Source: Anaerolineales bacterium | Lineage (GTDB): Bacteria; Chloroflexota; Anaerolineae; Anaerolineales; Villigracilaceae | Length of the DNA: 32,020 nucleotides | Reading direction: 5' to 3' | NCBI GenBank assembly: GCA_016928525.1 | Contig: JAFGKO010000392.1 | Span: 1-32,020 of the forward strand | Part shown: positions 1 to 7,695 of the stretch, piece after piece | How positions within the stretch are numbered: position 1 is the first letter of the stretch | Layout of the letters: each line of letters starts with the position of its first letter | Notes under the pieces: model-generated | What the model saw: only the letters and a program-made list of their open reading frames with translations | What the model was told of the DNA's origin: nothing | Database searches by the model: none | Made by a program: the position numbers and the translations under genes

Positions 1-2
1 AG

Positions 3-1358
3 CAGGGACAGACCGGCCTGTCCGTCGCCTTCGACCTGCCGACCCAGATTGGCTACGATGCCGATGATCCCATCGCGGAGGGTGAAGTCGGCAAGGTGGG
101 CGTCTCGATTTCGTCCATCGAAGATATGGCGCGCCTGTTCGACCAGATCCCTCTCGAAAAGGTCTCCACCTCGATGACCATCAATGCTCCGGCGGGAATC
201 CTGCTGGCGATGTACATCGCCGTCGCCAAACGCCAGGGCGCGGACGTGTCCAAACTGCGCGGCACTATCCAGAATGACATCTTGAAGGAATACACTGCGC
301 GCGGTACCTACATCTTCCCACCTGCGCCTTCGATGCGCTTGATCACCGATATTTTCTCGTACTGTGCTAGGGAAGTCCCCAACTGGAACACCATCTCGAT
401 CAGCGGTTACCATATCCGCGAAGCCGGTTCGACTGCCGTGCAGGAAGTCGCTTTCACACTGGCTAACGGCATCGCCTACGTCGAAGCTGCGCTGAGAGCC
501 GGCCTGGACGTGGACGCCTTCGCCCCGCAACTCTCGTTCTTCTTCAACGCGCACAACAACTTGCTGGAAGAGGTCGCCAAGTTCCGAGCGGCGCGGCGTA
601 TGTGGGCCAGAATCATGCGTGAGCGCTTCAAGGCGCAGAAACCGGCCAGTTGGCAGTTGCGCTTCCACACCCAGACGGCTGGTTCCACGCTGACCGCCCA
701 GCAGCCGGAGAACAACGTGGTGCGCGTCACGCTCCAGGCGCTGTCCGCCGTCCTGGGCGGGACGCAGTCCCTGCACACCAACAGCATGGACGAGGCCTTG
801 TGGCTGCCGACCGAGAAATCGGTCCGCGTGGCGCTGCGCACCCAGCAGATCATCGCGCACGAATCGGGCGTGGCCGATTCGGTCGATCCACTGGCGGGGT
901 CGTATTTCATCGAGTATTTGACCGACGAGATCGAAAAACGCGCACAGGAGTACATCGCCAAGATCGACGAGATGGGCGGCGCGCTGCAGGCCATCGAGCG
1001 CGGCTACATCCAGAACGAAATCCAGGACGCGGCTTACGCGGCCCAGAAGGCCATTGAAAACAGGGAAGAAATCGTGGTGGGCGTCAACCAGTTCCAGAGC
1101 GACGAGAAGATCGAACTGGAACGCCAGGTGATCGATCCCGCCATTGAGGAGGCTGCTCGTAAGCGGTTAGCTGATTTGTGCGCCAATCGTGATAACGCCA
1201 AAGTCAATGAATTAAAAGAGAGATTGGTTAGTGCTGCCAATAGCAGCGAAAACCTGATGCCGCTTTTCATTGAATGCGTTGAAAACAATATGACTCTGGG
1301 CGAGATTTGTAATACCTTGCGTGGGGTTTGGGGAGAGTATGTGGCGGAGGGGTTCTAG
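3..1358 (+). CDS. Methylmalonyl-CoA mutase-type catalytic (large) subunit, 5' end missing
   Basis: Catalytic subunit of an adenosylcobalamin-dependent acyl-CoA mutase, probably methylmalonyl-CoA mutase (succinyl-CoA to and from methylmalonyl-CoA; propionate metabolism). The open frame enters from the left edge; about 451 residues are visible. Seen: the TIM-barrel signature [15 protein letters not shown] at the very start, [23 protein letters not shown], the active-site block [10 protein letters not shown], then [16 protein letters not shown] and [10 protein letters not shown]. The frame ends after the barrel with no DxHxxG cobalamin-binding domain, so that domain must be a separate small subunit, which is not in this window. 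The last 70 or so codons use clearly more A/T third positions than the rest. Isobutyryl-CoA or ethylmalonyl-CoA mutase large subunits are alternatives that sequence reading alone cannot exclude. The family is certain, the exact substrate is not. Confidence 0.93.
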   Translation, partial: QGQTGLSVAFDLPTQIGYDADDPIAEGEVGKVGVSISSIEDMARLFDQIPLEKVSTSMTINAPAGILLAMYIAVAKRQGADVSKLRGTIQNDILKEYTARGTYIFPPAPSMRLITDIFSYCAREVPNWNTISISGYHIREAGSTAVQEVAFTLANGIAYVEAALRAGLDVDAFAPQLSFFFNAHNNLLEEVAKFRAARRMWARIMRERFKAQKPASWQLRFHTQTAGSTLTAQQPENNVVRVTLQALSAVLGGTQSLHTNSMDEALWLPTEKSVRVALRTQQIIAHESGVADSVDPLAGSYFIEYLTDEIEKRAQEYIAKIDEMGGALQAIERGYIQNEIQDAAYAAQKAIENREEIVVGVNQFQSDEKIELERQVIDPAIEEAARKRLADLCANRDNAKVNELKERLVSAANSSENLMPLFIECVENNMTLGEICNTLRGVWGEYVAEGF

Positions 1359-1406
1359 ACGGATGTTGAACTTTTCGAGTCACAAGGTTGTTTAGGAGAT
1401 AAGTTT

Positions 1407-2930
1407 ATGAGTGCTACTAGGGTCATGGATACTATACTCCAAAGAAGAAATTACCCTATCTTGGGTATTCACCAAGATTCTGAGATAAAGTACGCAGAGG
1501 AAGTTTTGAAGGTGTCTGAAGGTGTTGCCCTGCTTATGTTTCCTGTTGGTGTGCTTATTGGGTCATCCCGACTAGCACACCAATTACGGGGCATAATGTT
1601 TGATGATTGGAATATTGTGGGAATTTTTGATATTGGTTCAATTTTTGAACCTGCCACAACAATAAGGTTTTCACTTGTTATACTGACAAAGCAAAAAAAT
1701 CCCGAAGTTTATTTTGGTACATTTTCAGGAAACGTTTTCTCATCCATACCAAGACATGATTGCGAAATCGGCATCCTTGGCGAATTTCCAAAACCGTCTT
1801 CTGAATTCAAATCTTATATTGATTCTATTGACGCTATCATCGAGAAAGGAGATTTGCCAAAATCCACTTCTTCTTATAGATTCTTTTCTGTAAAAGCGAA
1901 GTCCTTTGATAAAGAACATCTCAACATTGAATACTATAACCCCGACCTCGTTGCAAATGAAAAATGGATTCGAAGTGAGAAGTGGGTATCTTTAAGTTCG
2001 GTTGCGGAAGTCTACATGCCGCGTTCAACCCAGAATCCTGCTCGTAATTTATACCCAAAGTTTTTTAGCTATCCACTATCTAAAGAAATACCCGTTTCGG
2101 AGAAAGGCACAAATATTGTTTTACAGAAAGGGGATATTCTTATTGCGTCTATAGATTTTCGAAAAGCCTATCTTGTGCATGAAAACCCACCTTTCAAAGA
2201 TTTACGTCCATCGCCTACTTTTTTTGTAATTCGTCCGAGATCCGAGTTGGTGACTTCTTATTACTTGTTTTTGTATCTTCAAAGTGATACTGCACGTAAA
2301 TATGCAGCAAGATACAAAACAGGGACAATATTTCAACGAGTAAATCTAAAGGACTTGCGAGACTTTCCAATTGTTCTTCCTGATTTGGCTACCCAAGAGT
2401 ATTCTCGAAGTGTTTTTGAGAGAATGTTCTTAGAGAGCGGAAGCAATCAACTTGATTTAGTAAATGATTTGCTTTTCTCTAAAAAGACAATTTCAGAGAA
2501 ACAAATTCAACGTGAGTTTGTCCTAGAAGAACTCGAAACTGTGAGATTGCATAAGAAAGAATTGATTTCAAGATTGTTGAAGGATGACTTCACAGAGATT
2601 AACCATTGTTTTAGTGTCAGTGCATATAAGTCTACATTGATATTGTGCGGTTCTATTCTTGAGGCAATTCTTCTAGATTGGATCTCAGAAATTGACCAGT
2701 GCAATTACTTTGAAGAAGAAAAAGAACCTCGTTTGAGTGAAGTTATCAAGAAATTGCAAAATCAGTTAGGCGATGCAAAAGAGCAAGCGATGCGAATTAA
2801 AGATAAACGTAATTTAGTTCATCCTAGAAGACTTTTGCGTAATATCGAAAAAATAGATAGGCAGATGTGTGAAAGTGCCATTTCTGATTTACGAGTAGTT
2901 TTGAAGCAAAGAGGATTAGATACACACTGA
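1407..2930 (+). CDS. Chimeric restriction-modification-like protein: partial N6-methylase, TRD specificity domain, HEPN-like C-terminus
   Basis: 507 residues; no complete family match is recognised, but three parts are readable. Residues about 36-105 (GVALLMFPVGVLIGSS, then GIFDIGSIFEPATTIRFSLVILTK) resemble the C-terminal half of type I N6-adenine methylases (HsdM). Neither the SAM-binding FxGxG nor the catalytic NPPY/DPPY motif is present. Residues about 195-345 look like a type I specificity TRD (Methylase_S): LQKGDILIAS, NPPFKDLRPSPTFFVIRP, YYLFLYLQSDTARKY, TGTIFQRVNLKDLRDFPI, LPDLATQEYSR. A charged, probably helical linker follows. Residues about 400-507 form a helical domain with KDKRNLVHPRR, reminiscent of HEPN/DUF4145 folds. 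An AGGAG lies 6-10 bases before the ATG. The gene is much more AT-rich than its neighbours, which suggests horizontal acquisition. No partner HsdM, HsdR or nuclease is in the window. The domain reading is inference. Confidence 0.75.
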   Translation: MSATRVMDTILQRRNYPILGIHQDSEIKYAEEVLKVSEGVALLMFPVGVLIGSSRLAHQLRGIMFDDWNIVGIFDIGSIFEPATTIRFSLVILTKQKNPEVYFGTFSGNVFSSIPRHDCEIGILGEFPKPSSEFKSYIDSIDAIIEKGDLPKSTSSYRFFSVKAKSFDKEHLNIEYYNPDLVANEKWIRSEKWVSLSSVAEVYMPRSTQNPARNLYPKFFSYPLSKEIPVSEKGTNIVLQKGDILIASIDFRKAYLVHENPPFKDLRPSPTFFVIRPRSELVTSYYLFLYLQSDTARKYAARYKTGTIFQRVNLKDLRDFPIVLPDLATQEYSRSVFERMFLESGSNQLDLVNDLLFSKKTISEKQIQREFVLEELETVRLHKKELISRLLKDDFTEINHCFSVSAYKSTLILCGSILEAILLDWISEIDQCNYFEEEKEPRLSEVIKKLQNQLGDAKEQAMRIKDKRNLVHPRRLLRNIEKIDRQMCESAISDLRVVLKQRGLDTH

Positions 2931-3022
2931 TTTAGCATCCGCGCCTGCTTTGGCGGATAGGGAATAAACTTGACATGTCTCACTCGCGCTGTAACCAACA
3001 ACAAGCATTCTCTGCAAACATG

Positions 3023-3028
3023 TATAAT
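3023..3028 (+). promoter_or_regulatory. Putative -10 element before the HsmA-family gene
   Basis: A perfect TATAAT stands 37 bases before the ATG at 3066, with a purine-rich GAAGGAAA ribosome-binding site between them. No convincing -35 hexamer is found 16-18 bases upstream. The TTGACA at 2970-2975 is too far away. Supported only by the hexamer and its position. Confidence 0.35.
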
Positions 3029-3065
3029 GCTTGAAACATAATAAAAAGGTTGAAGGAAACCATCG

Positions 3066-3440
3066 ATGAATCCCGCCGCTGTGATCGTGATCAATTTAGC
3101 CCTGCTTTTTTACTCCATCGGGGTTTGGAGTGAGCGTCTTCAGGGGCGACTCAAAATCTGGCATACGGCTTTCTTCTGGCTTGGCCTTGTTTGCGATACC
3201 TGGGGCACCGGAATGATGTTCGATTACGTGGGCGGAATAAGCTACGATGTTCACGGGGTTTCTGGCTTGCTGGCTATCATCCTGATGTTCATCCATGCCA
3301 TCTGGGCCACGATCGTGCTGGTGAGGAAAGACGAAAAGATGATCGCCAACTTTCACAAATTCAGCATCGCGGTCTGGTTTATCTGGCTCATTCCTTATTT
3401 CAGCCCGATGGTAGTGGGGATGTTGGAAGCAGGAAAGTAA
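3066..3440 (+). CDS. HsmA family (TIGR03987) small membrane protein
   Basis: 124-residue integral membrane protein with four predicted transmembrane helices, at about residues 4-22, 32-52, 62-85 and 97-118. The pattern of the first helix followed by YSIGVWSERLQGRLKIWH, then FWLGLVCDTWGTGMM, HGVSGLLAIILMFIHAIWA and KFSIAVWFIWLIPY, is the signature I associate with the HsmA/TIGR03987 family. The length is typical for that family. Its biochemical function is not established. Histidines within helices 2 and 3 could bind haem or metal, but that is speculation. The gene has its own -10-like element and a GAAGGAAA ribosome-binding site. It sits alone between the AT-rich restriction-like gene and a PH-domain gene. 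Confidence 0.8.
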   Translation: MNPAAVIVINLALLFYSIGVWSERLQGRLKIWHTAFFWLGLVCDTWGTGMMFDYVGGISYDVHGVSGLLAIILMFIHAIWATIVLVRKDEKMIANFHKFSIAVWFIWLIPYFSPMVVGMLEAGK

Positions 3441-3640
3441 TATTGCGTAGGAAACAGTGTGTCCGCGACAGCAAAGTGTTCCAGCCCCACCCCCAAAGTA
3501 CGGGGGCAGGCAACCATGCACCGTGCAGGTGAGTTGAGAAGAGGACCAACGCCTGCGGAAAGAAAGTTGAAGGATGAATAAAATCATCAAGAATTGAACG
3601 ACCATTTGTTGTATACTTACCCTGCGAAAGGACAAAACCA

Positions 3641-3964
3641 ATGCAATCATTCAAACCTGTCATACGCTGGTGGTCGCTGGTCAATCCCAGGCTCATTGCA
3701 CATTTTTCGGAAACACTGGATGTTTATGAGGATCGGTTGATGTATCGAAAGGGGATCCTCAGCAAGAGTGAGGTGGTCGTTCCCTTCTCGCGCGTCACCA
3801 ACTATGCTGCGGACCAGAACCTCTTCGACCGTATTTTTGGGGTTGGCAATTTCAGGATCGAAACCGCCGGGTCCGTTGCCCCGGAGTTAATACTCACGGG
3901 ATATTCCTATAAGCTCAGGGATATTCTCGCCCACTCGATCAAAGCCATTAATTCTCAGTCTTAA
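3641..3964 (+). CDS. Bacterial PH-domain (bPH2/YdbS-like) protein
   Basis: 107 residues forming essentially one bacterial pleckstrin-homology-like domain. The features are the strand-rich segment LDVYEDRLMYRKGILSKSEVVVPFSRVTNYAADQ-type core, followed by NLFDRIFGVGNFRIETAG and a final helix LRDILAHSIKAI. The string VPFSRVTNxxxxQNLFDRIFGVG is the usual bPH2 hallmark. Unlike YdbS/YdbT relatives there is no transmembrane pair, so it is probably soluble or peripheral. The function of stand-alone bPH2 proteins is largely unknown. An AAAGGA ribosome-binding site precedes the ATG, and a TATACT at 3612-3617 could be the -10. A strong convergent terminator follows the stop codon. The 200-base spacer to the previous gene holds only a weak C5/G5 hairpin near 3490-3505. 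Confidence 0.82.
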   Translation: MQSFKPVIRWWSLVNPRLIAHFSETLDVYEDRLMYRKGILSKSEVVVPFSRVTNYAADQNLFDRIFGVGNFRIETAGSVAPELILTGYSYKLRDILAHSIKAINSQS

Positions 3965-3986
3965 GATCGAATCTATAGACCTAATG

Positions 3987-4020
3987 AATTTGCCCTCAGC
4001 GTTTTGGCTGAGGGCAAATT
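3987..4020. terminator. Bidirectional hairpin terminator between convergent genes
   Basis: A perfect 14-base-pair inverted repeat (AATTTGCCCTCAGC / GCTGAGGGCAAATT) around the loop GTTTTG lies between the PH-domain gene (plus) and the CoA-transferase beta gene (minus). The A/T-rich outer stem supplies the U-rich 3' side in both directions, so it can end transcription from both genes. Confidence 0.85.
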
Positions 4021-4037
4021 TGTTATTGGATGATTTC

Positions 4038-4820
4038 TCACTTCCCGATAATAATCCTCTCCGGATCCACCTCTTCACGTAAAATCCGCAACTCCTCCTC
4101 GTTCGGCTCGGGCGTGACGGGCAGCGGGTCTGCAAATAGCATTTCGAATCCCGTATTGTCCACCACATCCTGCCGGGTTACGCCAGGGTGCAGGCTTTCG
4201 ACTCTCATTCGCTTAGTCAGGGAATCGTAACCCATCACCGCCAGCGTGGAGATGACCTTATACGGACCGCTTCCGGGCGGCAGGCCGGCGGCTTCCCGCG
4301 CGCCGGGACCGCTGAGATACCCCGGGGTGGTCAGGAAATCCAGCCTGCCCACGAAGCGACGTCTGTCGTGCGGGGTGATGACCAGCGTCTTCCAGCACAG
4401 CGAAGCCAGGTCGTTCGCGCCGCCGCTGCCTGGGAGCCGGACTTTGGGATGCCGGTACTCGCTTCCGATCATGGTCGCGTTGAGGTTGCCATAGCCGTCG
4501 ATCTGCGCGCCGCCCAGGAAGGTGTAATCCACCACGCCGCGCTGGCAGGACTCCATGATTTCGTCCATGCTGCTATGCATCAGCGCCCGCGTCTGGGTGT
4601 ACGAATCGGCCACCGAGATGGGCAGTTTGATCAGTTCGGGCGCGGCGCTGCCCGCTTCGAAGAGGATGACCAGGTGGGGCGCGGTCGTCTTTTGCGCCAG
4701 CATGGCTGCGGCCAGCGGCATGCCTGTCCCGATGACGGCTGTCCGGCCATCCTCCAGTTGGCGCGCGGCGGCGCACACCATCAGTTCCATCAAGTTGAAA
4801 CGACCGTTTGGGGTGCTCAT
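4038..4820 (-). CDS. Family I CoA transferase, beta subunit (GctB/IpdB-like)
   Basis: 260-residue beta subunit of a heteromeric CoA transferase, partner of the alpha subunit immediately upstream. Seen: ELMVCAAARQLEDGRTAVIGTGMP near the N-terminus, LVILFEAGSAAPEL with Glu55, and DYTFLGGAQIDGYGNLNATMIG, LPGSGGANDLASL and LHPGVTRQDVVDNTGF. Glu55 falls where the catalytic glutamate of glutaconate CoA-transferase beta (Glu54 in Acidaminococcus) is expected. This argues for a true transferase rather than an IpdAB-type hydrolase; the equivalence is from memory, not an alignment. The start was set at 4820: its ATG overlaps the alpha-subunit stop as ATGA and has GGAGAAG upstream. A longer in-frame start at 4859 would overlap the alpha gene. 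The acyl substrate cannot be assigned. Confidence 0.88.
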   Translation of the reverse strand: MSTPNGRFNLMELMVCAAARQLEDGRTAVIGTGMPLAAAMLAQKTTAPHLVILFEAGSAAPELIKLPISVADSYTQTRALMHSSMDEIMESCQRGVVDYTFLGGAQIDGYGNLNATMIGSEYRHPKVRLPGSGGANDLASLCWKTLVITPHDRRRFVGRLDFLTTPGYLSGPGAREAAGLPPGSGPYKVISTLAVMGYDSLTKRMRVESLHPGVTRQDVVDNTGFEMLFADPLPVTPEPNEEELRILREEVDPERIIIGK

Positions 4821-5821
4821 GCTTCTTCTCCGGGGCGTTTCAATGGTTCCATGGCGCACAGTTCACGCGTACGCTCTTCGCCGCCGCACAGGGAGAGATA
4901 TTCGGCGAAGTCGCGCGTCTCGTAGATGTACCTGTCGAGGAAGGCCTGCAATGCCGACTCGTCTCTCTCGGCCGCCAGCCACTCGGCCAGGTGTTTCTCA
5001 TCCGAGAAATATTCGTACGGCATGTTGCCGGGATAGCTGCCATAGCGCACCTCACAGACGGCGTCCACAAGCCAGTAGGGGATGAAGGTCTGACTGGGGT
5101 TCCTGCGGATCTCGTCCGTGCTGACGATGCGCTCGGTCGTGACGATGAGCCGCTTGCACGCCCGGGCCAGGTCGTAGTCTGCAATGCTGATCCCATCCAC
5201 CTGCGCGTTCCCGTAGATGTCAGCGCGGTGGACGTGGACCACGCCCACGTCAGGATAGAGCGCGGGGATGGCGAGCAGCTTCGTTCCGGTGAACGGGCAG
5301 GCGATTTCCTTTGCTGCGCTGTAATGGAACGTGTCCGTGCCGAGAACGGATCGAGCCGGCAGGAAGGGGATGCCCATCGCCGCGGCCTTATACCGCCATC
5401 CGAGCGTGGCGTTGCTCCACTCGGTCGTGCGCACGGCTCCACTTTCCAGGTAACGGCGCGCATTGGGCGAGAGGCCGCGCAACTCCAACCCGACTACGTA
5501 GGCGATGTCGCAACGGTCGAAACATTTGCCCGCGGCCAGGATTTGGAAGTCGTGCGTGGCCGTGTGGCCCGAGAGACCGAGTCCCTGGATGCGCTGGCGG
5601 ACGATCTCGTGCAAGACCGCCGTTGAGATCCTCACGCCCCCGAAGCCGCCCGAGGCGAAGTACTCTCCGTCATGGATGAAGCGGGTGACAGCCTGTGCGA
5701 CCGTCATGCGCTTGTCGGTCATGGCGCGCGATTTCTGGGCGAAGAAGGCCCGCGCGGCGTCGACATCGGGTGAGGAAAATAGTTCTCCTTGCGAGGCAGC
5801 CGATTCCAATGGTTCGAGCAT
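4817..5821 (-). CDS. Family I CoA transferase, alpha subunit (GctA/IpdA-like)
   Basis: 334-residue alpha subunit of a two-gene CoA transferase, translationally coupled to the beta gene by an ATGA overlap. Typical features are MTVAQAVTRFIHDGEYFASGGFGG near residue 45 (glycine-rich CoA-binding turn), LSGHTATHDFQIL, FTGTKLLAIPALYPDVGVVHVHRADIYGNAQVDG and a C-terminal YLSLCGGEERT segment. The start at 5821 was chosen because GGAGG lies six bases upstream. An earlier ATG at 5917 would add 32 residues unlike the family. With the acyl-CoA mutase at the window's left edge, a role in organic-acid or aromatic/steroid-fragment degradation is plausible, but the genes are on opposite strands and not linked in an operon. 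Substrate unknown. Confidence 0.88.
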   Translation of the reverse strand: MLEPLESAASQGELFSSPDVDAARAFFAQKSRAMTDKRMTVAQAVTRFIHDGEYFASGGFGGVRISTAVLHEIVRQRIQGLGLSGHTATHDFQILAAGKCFDRCDIAYVVGLELRGLSPNARRYLESGAVRTTEWSNATLGWRYKAAAMGIPFLPARSVLGTDTFHYSAAKEIACPFTGTKLLAIPALYPDVGVVHVHRADIYGNAQVDGISIADYDLARACKRLIVTTERIVSTDEIRRNPSQTFIPYWLVDAVCEVRYGSYPGNMPYEYFSDEKHLAEWLAAERDESALQAFLDRYIYETRDFAEYLSLCGGEERTRELCAMEPLKRPGEEA

Positions 5822-5977
5822 GGGCACCTCCGTTACATGGATTGCTGGAAAGAATGGATCATCACAAAATGTGCGTTTCTTCACTGATAGTTTAATCTCA
5901 GCATGTGTAAGATTCAAGCCTTTTTGAGGTTATCATTATGGAACCTGTCAATTTACTGGTAAATAAGGAGAAAAGGA

Positions 5978-6247
5978 ATGGAACCTCGAAACAAAGTGGA
6001 TGTGATCTTCCGCAGCCTGCTGACGGGGATCGGGATGACCCTTTTATTTCTACTGGTTGGCACAGTTCTCGATTACATTGTGACGCAAGTGTTGTCTCAA
6101 TTTTTCCTCGCGGATTGCTCGGAAAACTGCTATTTCCGGCTTTTCAATTCCATCTTCCTGATCGTGGTACTTTTAAGCGTTGGAGGCGGTACCCTAAACG
6201 GCATCCGCACGTATAAACGCTTATCCGATAAGCAAGAATCGAACTGA
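5978..6247 (+). CDS. Small two-helix membrane protein, unknown function
   Basis: 89 residues with two clear hydrophobic helices, at about 13-40 (LLTGIGMTLLFLLVGTVLDYIV) and 57-75 (FNSIFLIVVLLSVGGG). A short cysteine-containing loop (ADCSENCYF) lies between them and the tail is basic. I do not recognise a family. A strong ribosome-binding site (AAGGAGAAAAGG) directly precedes the ATG, and a TATCAT at 5931-5936 could serve as -10. A hairpin with a T-rich tail follows the stop. These signals support a real monocistronic gene. Topology would place the CxxxxC loop on one face of the membrane, possibly as a disulfide if it is external. Confidence 0.65.
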   Translation: MEPRNKVDVIFRSLLTGIGMTLLFLLVGTVLDYIVTQVLSQFFLADCSENCYFRLFNSIFLIVVLLSVGGGTLNGIRTYKRLSDKQESN

Positions 6248-6259
6248 GCGATTCCAGTC

Positions 6260-6307
6260 GGGGACTTCCAATGATTTCAGCGCTTTGGAAATCCCCGCCT
6301 GGCTTTT
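6260..6307 (+). terminator. Rho-independent terminator after the small membrane protein gene
   Basis: A 12-base-pair stem with one C:A mismatch (GGGGACTTCCAA at 6260-6271 pairing with TTGGAAATCCCC at 6285-6296) is followed by GCCTGGCTTTTTG. It also faces the 3' side of the convergent M28 peptidase gene, but it lies about 75 bases beyond that stop. Confidence 0.7.
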
Positions 6308-6379
6308 TGTTTCAATTCTTCCTTGACCAGACCGCCTATCCCAGACTTGCGTTTGCGTATCCAAAAATAACAGACTTTT

Positions 6380-7603
6380 TCAAAAAACCAGTTTCTTTTC
6401 GATATTCTGTAATAGTTCCCACAAAGCAGTTGCAATCTCCACAAGCTGCCCACAATCCACCAACTCGGGGCGGTCCTTTGGCGTGTGGGCGAACTGGGTC
6501 TCGATTTCCATAAAGCCTTCGGATGTAACCGCCAGCGCCGGGGTGCCATTCATCGCAAAGACCATATGATCTCCCTGGTACCAGGGCGCACCTTCGGCCA
6601 GGATTTCGTTTCCCGCAAAGGATTTTCGGATCGCCTGCGCCAGTTTATCCGAGCACTCGTAGAGTGAATATACATTTTTCTTGCTGCGATACCCGGCTGC
6701 ATCAATGTTGATGTTGAGCAGGATTTCATCTAATTTGCCTTCATTGGCTTTCAGGTAGACGATCTCTCCGGCAGCCGTGTAATGGTCCTCGCCATTGAAA
6801 GGCACCAGTTCGATGCCCAATTCCCCAGCATAATCTCTCAGCAATTCAGCCAATAGCAAGAGTACGATCACGCCCGCAGCATTGTCCAGCGCGCCGGGTG
6901 TGTTGTCCTTGGCGTCCATGTGGGCGCTGACCACAACCCGCCGGTCCGCGAGGCCTTTTCGGGCGGCCAGGTTGAGTCCGCTGGAAGGGCGGCGTTCGGC
7001 CTTGATAACGAGGGCAGCCAACTCGCCCGTGTGTGAAGCGAGCCGCGTACCCTCTTCCTCGGTCATATAGGCAGATGGGATGTCAAAGTCGCCGTCCTCG
7101 ATCAATGGGAAGGGATAAACTGCTCCGGCCAACTCCGGGTTGCGCCCGGTTGCGCTGAGGATGGCTGCCGGTCGCTTCGTCTCCAGCAGGTGGATGATGC
7201 GCTGGTGCTCATCCGGGTTATAGAAGGGAAAATTTTTGGGCATGAGTTGTTCGCGGGCGATCTCGCCGCGCAGTAACAGGATTTTGTCCTGGATGTCTGC
7301 CAATTCCAATTCTTCCACCTTGGACACAACGGCCAATGGAGCCTCTACACGGCAGCCCGGCGAGAACGGTCCAACCAGGACTAGGAACTGTTCGCCATTC
7401 AGGGAGAGACTCGCGCCGTCTTGAGCCCAGTCGATGCACTCGAACGGCTGGCTCTCGGCCTGGAAGCCGAAGGACGCAAATGTCTTGGCGAGGAACGCGT
7501 TGGCGGCCTGGTTGCCCGCCGTGCCGACGCGCCGGGTAGGAATTGCGAAACACAGGTGGTTCAAATAGGATTCTGCTTTGGTTTTCAGAGAGGAATTTGT
7601 CAT
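6380..7603 (-). CDS. M28-family zinc metallopeptidase (aminopeptidase-like)
   Basis: 407-residue peptidase of the M28 di-zinc aminopeptidase family. The metal and catalytic set is visible in order: VVVSAHMDAKDNTPGALDNAAG (His228, Asp240), VPFNGEDHY (Glu272/Asp273), NINIDAAGY (Asp301) and ETQFAHTPKD (His373). Residues 60-210 contain a PA-domain-like insertion with no catalytic residues. No signal peptide is seen, so it is probably cytoplasmic. It would release N-terminal residues from peptides; the specificity is unknown. The gene is divergent from the histidine kinase. The shared 92-base spacer holds a TATAAA on its strand (7636-7641) and a perfect TAGATTG/CAATCTA palindrome at 7643-7658 that could be an operator. 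Confidence 0.9.
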   Translation of the reverse strand: MTNSSLKTKAESYLNHLCFAIPTRRVGTAGNQAANAFLAKTFASFGFQAESQPFECIDWAQDGASLSLNGEQFLVLVGPFSPGCRVEAPLAVVSKVEELELADIQDKILLLRGEIAREQLMPKNFPFYNPDEHQRIIHLLETKRPAAILSATGRNPELAGAVYPFPLIEDGDFDIPSAYMTEEEGTRLASHTGELAALVIKAERRPSSGLNLAARKGLADRRVVVSAHMDAKDNTPGALDNAAGVIVLLLLAELLRDYAGELGIELVPFNGEDHYTAAGEIVYLKANEGKLDEILLNINIDAAGYRSKKNVYSLYECSDKLAQAIRKSFAGNEILAEGAPWYQGDHMVFAMNGTPALAVTSEGFMEIETQFAHTPKDRPELVDCGQLVEIATALWELLQNIEKKLVF

Positions 7604-7642
7604 GAGATTTCCATTGATTTTTAGTATCGATTCATTTTATAC

Positions 7643-7658
7643 TAGATTGACCAATCTA
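7643..7658. promoter_or_regulatory. Palindromic operator candidate between M28 peptidase and histidine kinase genes
   Basis: TAGATTG-AC-CAATCTA is a perfect inverted repeat with 7-base arms and a 2-base centre, in the middle of a divergent promoter region. It lies directly upstream of the TATAAA on the peptidase strand and about 38 bases before the kinase ATG. The size and symmetry fit a dimeric repressor or activator site; no regulator is known. Confidence 0.4.
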
Positions 7659-7683
7659 TGCTGTTTCTTTCCTGATTTCGAGT

Positions 7684-7689
7684 TATCAT
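7684..7689 (+). promoter_or_regulatory. Possible -10 element placing the kinase transcript start at its ATG
   Basis: TATCAT is followed by six bases and then the ATG at 7696, and no Shine-Dalgarno sequence is visible. This spacing matches leaderless transcription. It is only a weak hexamer, and the region is generally AT-rich. Confidence 0.3.
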
Positions 7690-7695
7690 ATAAAT

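Noticed and set aside
650..1057. A 135-codon plus-strand frame inside the mutase gene
   Set aside because: It lies wholly within the well-supported mutase frame, has low-complexity Arg/Gly/His content typical of a shifted GC-rich frame, and shows no motif.
2970..2975. A perfect TTGACA as a -35 element before the HsmA-family gene
   Set aside because: No -10 hexamer occurs 16-19 bases downstream, and the TATAAT at 3023 is 47 bases away.
3441..3640. Possible small gene or RNA in the 200-base spacer
   Set aside because: Only a weak five-base-pair hairpin is seen near 3490-3505. No frame with a start site and no tRNA-like fold is visible.
4188..4925. A 245-codon plus-strand frame opposite the CoA-transferase beta gene
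   Set aside because: It is the antisense shadow of a gene with clear family motifs and an ATGA-coupled partner, and has no ribosome-binding site.
4808..5626. A 272-codon plus-strand frame opposite the CoA-transferase alpha gene
   Set aside because: It mirrors the real coding frame and resembles no protein family.
5938..6216. A 92-codon frame overlapping the small membrane protein gene
   Set aside because: The frame at 5978 has the ribosome-binding site and clean membrane helices, while this one reads as a frameshifted copy.
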